Origin: Mycobacterium sp.
GTDB lineage: Bacteria; Actinomycetota; Actinomycetes; Mycobacteriales; Mycobacteriaceae
Length of the DNA stretch: 10,785 bases
Assembly (NCBI GenBank): GCA_020438915.1
Contig: JAGQTR010000485.1
Span: 1 to 10,785 of the forward strand
Direction: 5' to 3'
In this document: positions 7,301 through 10,785 of the stretch, piece by piece
Position numbering within the stretch: position 1 is the stretch's first letter
How the letters are laid out: every line of letters begins with the position of its first letter
Position numbers and translations under genes: made by a program
Notes under the pieces: model-generated
Seen by the model: the letters and a program-made list of their open reading frames with translations, nothing else
Told to the model about the DNA's origin: nothing
Database searches by the model: none

Positions 7301-9755
7301 GCAGGTTGGCGACCCAGTGATCGGCGTCGAACACGCAGGTGCCGTCAGTCGGCCGGCTGTCGGTGGTGACGATGATCGGGATGTTCGCCCGCCTGGGCTG
7401 CAGGCCGGCCAGCTCCATCCGCAGGTCATTGAGGATCGGGTCGATGATCGGATGGTGCGACGCCACGTCGACGTCGACCCGCCGGGCCAGCCGGTCTTGG
7501 GCGTCGACCACGGCAATCGCGGCGTCAACCTGATCGGGAGGTCCGGCGATCACGGTCTGGTGCGGAGAGGCGTACACCGCGATGGTCAGCCCGGAGTAGC
7601 CGGCGATCAGGTCTTCGGCCGCCGCGGCGTCGAGTTCCAGCAGCGCCATCGCCCCCTGCCCGGACAACCGCTTCATCAGGCGCGACCGGGTCGCGATCAC
7701 CTTGAGGCCGTCGGCGGGGCTGAGCGCTCCCCCGACCACCGCCGCGGTCACCTCGCCCATCGAGTGCCCGATCACCGCGTCGGGCGTGACGCCGGCCGAG
7801 CGCCACAGTGCGGTCAACGCGAGCTGCACCCCGACCAGCACGGGCTGGATGCGGTCGATCCCGGTTACGGACTCACCGGAGGACAGCACGTCGCGCAGCG
7901 AGAACCCCACCTGGGCAACGAAATCGGGCTCCAGTTCGTCGACGGCCGCAGCGAACCCCGGTTCGTCGGCCAGCAGCCGGCGGCCCATCCCGGCCCACTG
8001 TGACCCCTGTCCCGAGTACAGGAAAACCACGCCCGGTTTGCCGCCGGGCCCGCATGGTCCGTCATGGGGGGCGACGACGCCCGGTGCCGGATAGCCGCCG
8101 GCCAGCGCGCGCAGCCCGGCGATCGCCTGGCCGCGGTCGCACGCCGTGACCGTCGCGAATCGGGGATGCTGGGCGCGCCGGTGGTTGAGGGTCTCGGCGA
8201 CGTCGGCGAGGCCGACCGCGGCACCCTCTCCGGTGTCCAGCCAGTCGGCGAGCCGGCCGGCCAGGGAGGCGACCCGGGCCGGCGACTTGCCGGTGACCAC
8301 CAGGGTGCTGACTGCGGGCTCGGGCAGCGGCGCGGACACCTCGACGGCCTGCTTGGGGGCCTGCTCGACGACGACGTGGGCGTTGGTGCCGCTGACACCG
8401 AACGACGACACCGCCGCGCGGCGTGGACGGGTCACCGTCGGCCAGTCCATCGGTTGTGCGGCGATCGTGAAGTTCGCCGCCCCCGGCCCGGCCTTCGGGG
8501 TCAGGGCGGTGAAGTGCAGTTGCTTGGGGATGTGGCCGTGCGCGATGCTGAGCACCGTCTTGATGAACCCGGTGACGCCGGCCGCGGATTCCAGATGGCC
8601 GAGGTTGGTCTTCACCGAGCCGAGGATCAGCGGCGCGGAATCCTTGCGGTCGCCGTAGACCGCGCTCAGCGCATCCAGTTCGATCGGGTCACCCAGCCCG
8701 GTGCCCGTACCGTGCGCCTCGATGTAGTCGACATCGGCCGGGTCCAGCTTCGATGTAGCCAGCGCCTTGCGCATCAGCTCCTGCTGGGCCGGGCCGTTGG
8801 GGACGGTCTGCCCGCTGCTGGCCCCGTCCTGGTTGACCGCCGACCCGCGCACCACCGCCAGCACCCGGTCCCCGTCGCGCTGGGCATCGCTGAGGCGTTT
8901 GAGCACCACCACCCCGCAGCCCTCGCTGCGGACGTAGCCGTCGGCGCCGGCGTCGAAGGTCTTGCACCGGCCCTCCGGGGAGAGCATGCCCCAGCGTGAG
9001 CAGGCGATGTTGTTCTCCGGGCTCAGGATCAGGTTGACGCCGGCGGCCAGCGCGTGATCACTCTCACCGCGGCGCAGGCTCTGGCAGGCCAGGTGGATGG
9101 ACACCAGCGATGACGAGCATGCGGTGTCGCTGACCACTGCGGGACCCCGCAGGCCGAGGAAGTAGGAGATCCGACCGGCGGCGAAGTTCGGGGCATTGCC
9201 GAACGGAATGTAGGGATCGATGTCCTCGGGTGCCAGTCGGCCGATCACCGAACGGAAATAGTCGTTGGCCGTCAACCCGACGAATACGCCGGTCGCCGAC
9301 CCGCGCAGCGCCCGCGGGTTGATGTTGGCGTCTTCGAGCGCCTCCCACGCGACCTCCATCAGCAGCCGCTGCTGGGGGTCCATCCCGGAGGCCTCCCGCG
9401 GGGAGATCGCGAAGAACTCGGCGTCGAACTCGTCCGGCTGCCAGGTGGTCAGGAACCCGCCCTCGCGATTGCAGATGGTTCCGGGCACGGAGTGGTCGGG
9501 TGAGTAGAACTCGTCGGGGTCCCAGCGGTCGGCGGGCACCCGGATAACCCCGTTGACGCCGTCGGTGAGCAGCGTCCAGAATTCGTTGCTGTTGTCGACC
9601 CCGCCGGGCAGTCGGCAACCGATTCCGACCACGGCGATCGGTTCGGTATCTGCCTGTTCGGCCGCGGCCAGCCGGGCGCTCAGGTCGTCGATCTTGCGCA
9701 GGGCCTCGGTGATGATCGCCCGGCGGTCCGGCGATTCAGCCGATGTCTGGGTCAT
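4329..9755 (-). CDS. Single-module type I PKS with domain order KS-AT-KR-DH-ACP (1808 aa), Pps family
   Basis: Complete modular polyketide synthase performing one extension cycle. Residues 1-36 are a coiled-coil-like docking segment. The ketosynthase (KS) is about 37-465, with Cys213 in DTACSSS, His348 in EAHGTG and His387 in NLGH. The acyltransferase (AT) is about 575-870, with GQGSQW at 582-587, Ser665 in GHSMGE and VASHH at 764-768. A KR structural half (about 930-1130) and the KR (about 1141-1378) follow: nucleotide-binding GATGNVG at 1147-1153, with Lys1249, Ser1273, Tyr1286 and Asn1290 all present. A dehydratase-like (DH) domain sits at about 1398-1655 (His1430 in HxxxGxxxxP, Asp1581 in DxxxH). 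The ACP is about 1677-1760, with Ser1719 in LGLDSM. An acidic Ser/Glu-rich docking tail ends the protein. There is no enoylreductase. KS and AT look PpsC-like and the KR looks PpsA/B-like as recalled. The start ATG lies 5 bases after the upstream stop. Predicted role: add one unit and leave an alkene, or a hydroxyl if the DH is inactive. Confidence 0.95.
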   Translation of the reverse strand: MTQTSAESPDRRAIITEALRKIDDLSARLAAAEQADTEPIAVVGIGCRLPGGVDNSNEFWTLLTDGVNGVIRVPADRWDPDEFYSPDHSVPGTICNREGGFLTTWQPDEFDAEFFAISPREASGMDPQQRLLMEVAWEALEDANINPRALRGSATGVFVGLTANDYFRSVIGRLAPEDIDPYIPFGNAPNFAAGRISYFLGLRGPAVVSDTACSSSLVSIHLACQSLRRGESDHALAAGVNLILSPENNIACSRWGMLSPEGRCKTFDAGADGYVRSEGCGVVVLKRLSDAQRDGDRVLAVVRGSAVNQDGASSGQTVPNGPAQQELMRKALATSKLDPADVDYIEAHGTGTGLGDPIELDALSAVYGDRKDSAPLILGSVKTNLGHLESAAGVTGFIKTVLSIAHGHIPKQLHFTALTPKAGPGAANFTIAAQPMDWPTVTRPRRAAVSSFGVSGTNAHVVVEQAPKQAVEVSAPLPEPAVSTLVVTGKSPARVASLAGRLADWLDTGEGAAVGLADVAETLNHRRAQHPRFATVTACDRGQAIAGLRALAGGYPAPGVVAPHDGPCGPGGKPGVVFLYSGQGSQWAGMGRRLLADEPGFAAAVDELEPDFVAQVGFSLRDVLSSGESVTGIDRIQPVLVGVQLALTALWRSAGVTPDAVIGHSMGEVTAAVVGGALSPADGLKVIATRSRLMKRLSGQGAMALLELDAAAAEDLIAGYSGLTIAVYASPHQTVIAGPPDQVDAAIAVVDAQDRLARRVDVDVASHHPIIDPILNDLRMELAGLQPRRANIPIIVTTDSRPTDGTCVFDADHWVANLRNPVRFARAVATAGADHTMFVEVSPHPLLGYAIKDTLANTHHHSIATLQRDANDTLTFRTNLNATHTLRPPKTPQRGGPRVRLPATPWQHTRHWIATAASALQSKATAEPEGEYHRWFHQLSWPVREVTETGHDGCWLVITDESGSELAELLGPGSRTMPLSALDTGGDADGLTSVLETVDHVVFAPSVGAQRFAATESYASFHQLRRLVVALAAAGNAPRLFIVTRNAQPVIDGDRANPAHAVLWGQGRTLALEHPEFWGGLIDVDETLPAELLVGYLHTEAAITDSDREDQVVYRGAERRVPRLEPRALPAAPLTRLESGTSHLVIGATGNVGPHVIGQLAGMGASTIVAVSRRGTGLSDLAAELAAGGTTLVEVAADAADETSMAAVFDRFGADLPPLEGVYVASLAGGEALLTEMTHDDVNPMFRAKVDAASVLHKLSLRTPVKRFVLFSSITGLLGSRGVAHYTAANAFADAFAHARRALGLPATVIDWGLWKSWSDAQPQMKAAGLEPMPNDVAIRMLPALLSPDAAVQTVVAGADWALLADAYRTRAAVKVLDHLVNAPAENADVAALPAPAWATVLGEPVTGTSHDHVWRARLLPGERSYPVAHRVRGVQMVPVSVLLQTLSVAAAKLDGSTAVADVRFEYPIVADQPRAIHVVADGPELTVWSSSGPDSPEQRWTRHAGAQLTGAAAGEAPSGDQRATGKEFDRAAIAEMQRAWGVEGQPFAWAVSSCAATAAGARADIELPEGTESPAAALVDAAVHVARLADADNMALLLPAGAESLTVSAPLDDRAVIEVYRRDDNSGSLVVDVLVKGADGTTCVDIRGLTFAPAESTPTPSDENASTPTEFIDFSRMNRQQTVTELRVRLRAILARELGMPEDAVDFDMAFPELGLDSMMAMNLLRDAKQLVRIDLSATMLWNHPSISQMSNFVADLLAPAQQSAEESEPEVSESDSDSFGLLDELFDSIESSSVESANAGSEGPIR
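4332..4475 (-). other. Acidic C-terminal docking tail of the 1808-residue PKS
   Basis: Residues 1761-1808 are strongly acidic and serine-rich (ESEPEVSESDSDS) and include an amphipathic helix, FGLLDELFDSIES, before a disordered end. The helix is the likely docking element for the next enzyme, whose N-terminus (MKTTFDRISAMSAEQRDKL) is basic and helical. Confidence 0.6.
4476..4727 (-). other. Acyl carrier protein domain of the 1808-residue PKS
   Basis: Residues about 1677-1760. Ser1719 in the motif LGLDSMM is the expected 4'-phosphopantetheine attachment site. The domain follows a Pro/Thr/Ser-rich linker after the DH-like domain, and the helix containing ATMLWNHPSISQM is the usual C-terminal ACP helix region. 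Confidence 0.9.
4791..5564 (-). other. Dehydratase-like (hot-dog fold) domain placed after the KR
   Basis: Residues about 1398-1655 of the 1808-residue PKS, between KR and ACP. The segment AHRVRGVQMVP fits the DH catalytic motif HxxxGxxxxP (His1430, Gly1434, Pro1439). LVDAAVH supplies Asp1581 in the DxxxQ/H motif, 151 residues later; the ordinary DH of the next gene has a 163-residue separation. Departures from a typical DH are visible: no HPLLG entry motif (TVLG instead), Pro-Val after the motif proline position instead of the usual Gly-rich turn, and EGQPF where YGPxF is expected. It may be an active dehydratase, an isomerase-like hot-dog domain, or a decayed remnant. The catalytic pair is seen; activity is inferred. 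Confidence 0.7.
5622..6335 (-). other. Ketoreductase catalytic domain, PpsA/B type
   Basis: Residues about 1141-1378 of the 1808-residue PKS. The Rossmann motif is GATGNVG instead of the more usual GGxGxLG form. The full Lys-Ser-Tyr-Asn set (1249, 1273, 1286, 1290) is present, so NADPH-dependent ketoreduction is expected. The LDD signature of B-type KRs is absent, with VASLAG at that place, and the tryptophan typical of A-type KRs is not seen eight residues before the tyrosine, so alcohol stereochemistry cannot be read from these motifs. Confidence 0.85.
5643..6167 (-). repeat. Paralogous KR C-terminal segment, copy in the 1808-residue PKS
   Basis: Partner of 10247-10785. The shared motifs run from the strand before RFGADLPPL to AYRTR. 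After this point the two proteins diverge completely: the first continues directly to an ACP, while this one continues into the DH-like domain. The boundary at about residue 1378 therefore marks where the DH-like domain was gained here or lost in the other. Confidence 0.8.
7146..9647 (-). repeat. Paralogous KS-AT module segment, copy in the 1808-residue PKS
   Basis: Direct-repeat partner of 1741-4236, offset by about 5.4 kb. The two copies differ clearly in the N-terminal half of the KS (PGTICNREGGFL here, PGRMPTKWGAYL there) but are close around the KS end, the AT active site and the AT histidine, suggesting old duplication with locally conserved or converted patches. Confidence 0.85.
9648..9755 (-). 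other. N-terminal coiled-coil docking segment of the 1808-residue PKS
   Basis: Residues 1-36 before the KS. The stretch DRRAIITEALRKIDDLSARL has heptad-like spacing of Ile/Leu and mixed charge, typical of N-terminal PKS docking coils. It is very like the PpsC N-terminus as recalled, which in the phthiocerol system receives chains from PpsB. That fits the PpsB-like enzyme encoded immediately upstream. Confidence 0.65.
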
Positions 9756-9776
9756 CTCACCTAACTCAATCTCTCC
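9756..9776 (-). promoter_or_regulatory. Ribosome-binding region of the 1808-residue PKS
   Basis: Only five bases separate the upstream TAG (9763-9761) from the ATG (9755). Two purine-rich candidates exist: AGGTGAG at 9762-9756, directly touching the ATG and overlapping the upstream stop, and GGAGAG at 9776-9771, fifteen bases upstream. Neither has ideal spacing, so initiation probably relies on ribosomes terminating on the upstream gene. No better in-frame start was seen near the KS. Confidence 0.5.
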
Positions 9777-10785
9777 GACAGTCTCGCAAGCAGTTCGTCC
9801 TCGGCCAGGTCGTCGTAGGCATCCTCGGCTGCGGCAGAGGTGTCCGCCGCGCCCGTGCCACCCCCGGAGTCGGCACCGACGGTCTCGATTATCTCAGGAA
9901 GGATCGAGGCCAGGTAATCGGTGAGCGCTTCGACCGTCGGGTAGTCGAACACCACCGATGCCGGCAACGGCTCCCCCAGGCTTTCGCTGAGCGAGCGCTG
10001 CAACGTTACGCTCATCAGCGAATCCATGCCGAACTGGAAAAACCCGATCGCGGGATCGAGGGTGTGGGTCGATGACAGGCCCATCGCGGCGGCCACCTGG
10101 GCGCTGACGTGATCGGTCAGCAAATCCAGGCGCCGCTGCGGCTCGCTGGTCCGCAGCTCCTCGCGCAGCGGTGTGTCACCGGTGAGGGCCACCGGTTCGG
10201 GGGCGGTGCCGTCGACCAGCAGATCGTCGACGATGTGCAGCGGTGTCCGGCTGCGGTACGCGGCCGCCAGCCGCGGCCAGTCGGCGGCCACCACCGTGGC
10301 CCGGGCCGGGGCCTGCGGCCCGACGAACGCACTCAGCGCGGTGATCGCGACCGCATCGTCCATCGGTTCCAGGCCCGACTCGAGTGTGGCCGCCAACTCC
10401 ACCCCGGTCTGCGCGTCGGCCAGCGATTTCCACAGTCCCCAGTTGATCGCGCACGCCGGCAGGCCCGCCGCGCGGCGGGCGAAGGCCAGGGTGTCCAGGA
10501 ACGTGGTGGTGGCCGCGTAGTGGGCCAGCCACCGCGAGCCGAGCACCCCCGAGATCGACGAGAACAGCACGAACTGCTCGACCGGATGGTCGCGTGACAG
10601 CGTGTCCAGCAGCGCGCCCGCGTCCATCTTCGAGCGGAACATCGCGACGGTGTCGTCGTGGGTCATGTCGGCCAGCGTGACCGGACTGCCGCTCATCGCG
10701 GCCAGATAAATCCCGCCCAGGGGCGGCAGATCGGCTCCGAAGCGGTCGAACAGCCTGCCCATCGCCGCGGCGTCGGCGGCGTCGG
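9761..10785 (-). CDS. Type I PKS, C-terminal part (KR-ACP-docking tail), PpsA/PpsB-like, 5' end outside window
   Basis: This is the last 340 complete codons of a modular polyketide synthase; the start lies beyond the right edge and the stop is TAG at 9763-9761. Counting from the first full codon, it opens inside a ketoreductase (KR): the lysine of FRSK is residue 52, the serine of LFSSISG is 76 and the tyrosine of AHYAATT is 89. The YxxxN position holds threonine (93). An acyl carrier protein (ACP) follows, with phosphopantetheine serine 255 in FGMDSLM (usual form LGxDSL). The protein ends in a Ser/Ala/Gly-rich linker and an acidic helix, EDELLARLSERLS. In the family, the KR reduces the beta-keto group with NADPH and the ACP carries the chain. 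No DH lies between KR and ACP, so the module should release a beta-hydroxyacyl chain. The sequence resembles the C-terminus of mycobacterial PpsB or PpsA as recalled. Its KS and AT are not in the window, so its substrate is unknown. Confidence 0.93.
   Translation of the reverse strand, partial: DAADAAAMGRLFDRFGADLPPLGGIYLAAMSGSPVTLADMTHDDTVAMFRSKMDAGALLDTLSRDHPVEQFVLFSSISGVLGSRWLAHYAATTTFLDTLAFARRAAGLPACAINWGLWKSLADAQTGVELAATLESGLEPMDDAVAITALSAFVGPQAPARATVVAADWPRLAAAYRSRTPLHIVDDLLVDGTAPEPVALTGDTPLREELRTSEPQRRLDLLTDHVSAQVAAAMGLSSTHTLDPAIGFFQFGMDSLMSVTLQRSLSESLGEPLPASVVFDYPTVEALTDYLASILPEIIETVGADSGGGTGAADTSAAAEDAYDDLAEDELLARLSERLS
9764..9886 (-). other. C-terminal docking segment of the first PKS
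   Basis: After the ACP comes a Gly/Ser/Ala-rich linker, then a short acidic amphipathic helix (DDLAEDELLARLSERLS) at the extreme C-terminus. In modular PKSs such tails recognise the N-terminus of the next enzyme. The next gene begins with a matching coiled-coil-like segment (RRAIITEALRKIDDLSARL). The pairing is inferred from position and character only. Confidence 0.6.
9893..10150 (-). other. Acyl carrier protein domain of the first PKS
   Basis: The motif FGMDSLM carries the phosphopantetheine serine, encoded at 10021-10019. Upstream is the helical PQRRLDLLTDHV segment typical of an ACP start, and downstream is VVFDYPTVEALTDYL, the usual ACP end. Methionine replaces the common variable residue and phenylalanine replaces the usual leucine of LGxDS. 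Confidence 0.9.
10247..10785 (-). repeat. Paralogous KR C-terminal segment, copy in the first PKS
   Basis: Encodes the KR half from DAADAAA through AAAYRSR. It matches 5643-6167 in the second PKS in both order and wording: RFGADLPPL, MTHDD, FVLFSSI, GLEPM, ADW and AYR(S/T)R appear in both. The two KRs are therefore close relatives, although only the second keeps the YxxxN asparagine. Confidence 0.8.

Noticed and set aside
7104..8003. 299-codon plus-strand frame opposite the AT
   Set aside because: Antisense shadow of the AT domain, with no ribosome-binding site or domain.
4329..9755. Naming this gene ppsC
   Set aside because: The KS-AT half resembles PpsC, but the DH-ER-KR reductive loop of PpsC is missing and replaced by KR-DH, and the length is 1808 instead of about 2190 residues.

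Overview
The window lies inside a modular type I polyketide synthase (PKS) locus of a high-GC actinobacterium, most likely a mycobacterium (Mycobacterium or Mycolicibacterium). The evidence is the very high GC content, the dense spurious antisense reading frames, and close resemblance, judged from memory of the proteins, to the mycobacterial PpsA-PpsE phthiocerol synthases. All coding is on the minus strand, so transcription runs from right to left. There is no RNA gene, insertion sequence or CRISPR array, and no gap between genes longer than 5 bases.

Layout in the direction of transcription. (1) 10785-9761 is the C-terminal end of a first PKS (rest of the ketoreductase, acyl carrier protein, docking tail), resembling PpsA/PpsB. 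(2) 9755-4329 is a complete 1808-residue single-module PKS with domain order KS-AT-KR-DH-ACP. (3) 4332-1 is the first 1444 residues of a third PKS, KS-AT-DH followed by the start of a KR, cut by the left edge. The first two genes are 5 bases apart and the last two overlap by 4 bases (ATGA), so the three form one translationally coupled operon. The promoter must lie beyond the right edge.

The proteins should work in sequence as an assembly line. The C-terminal tail of each enzyme and the N-terminal segment of the next look like docking pairs. The first module should leave a beta-hydroxyl. The second and third have both KR and DH domains and no enoylreductase in the visible part, so an unsaturated, possibly conjugated, segment is predicted if both DH domains are active. 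This differs from the phthiocerol order (KR, KR, DH-ER-KR, DH-KR), so the locus is probably not a standard dimycocerosate cluster.

The main oddities are the DH placed after the KR in protein 2, a mosaic origin (PpsC-like KS-AT joined to a PpsA/B-like KR), and degenerate motifs in both DH domains. Family resemblances come from recalled sequences, not from a search.
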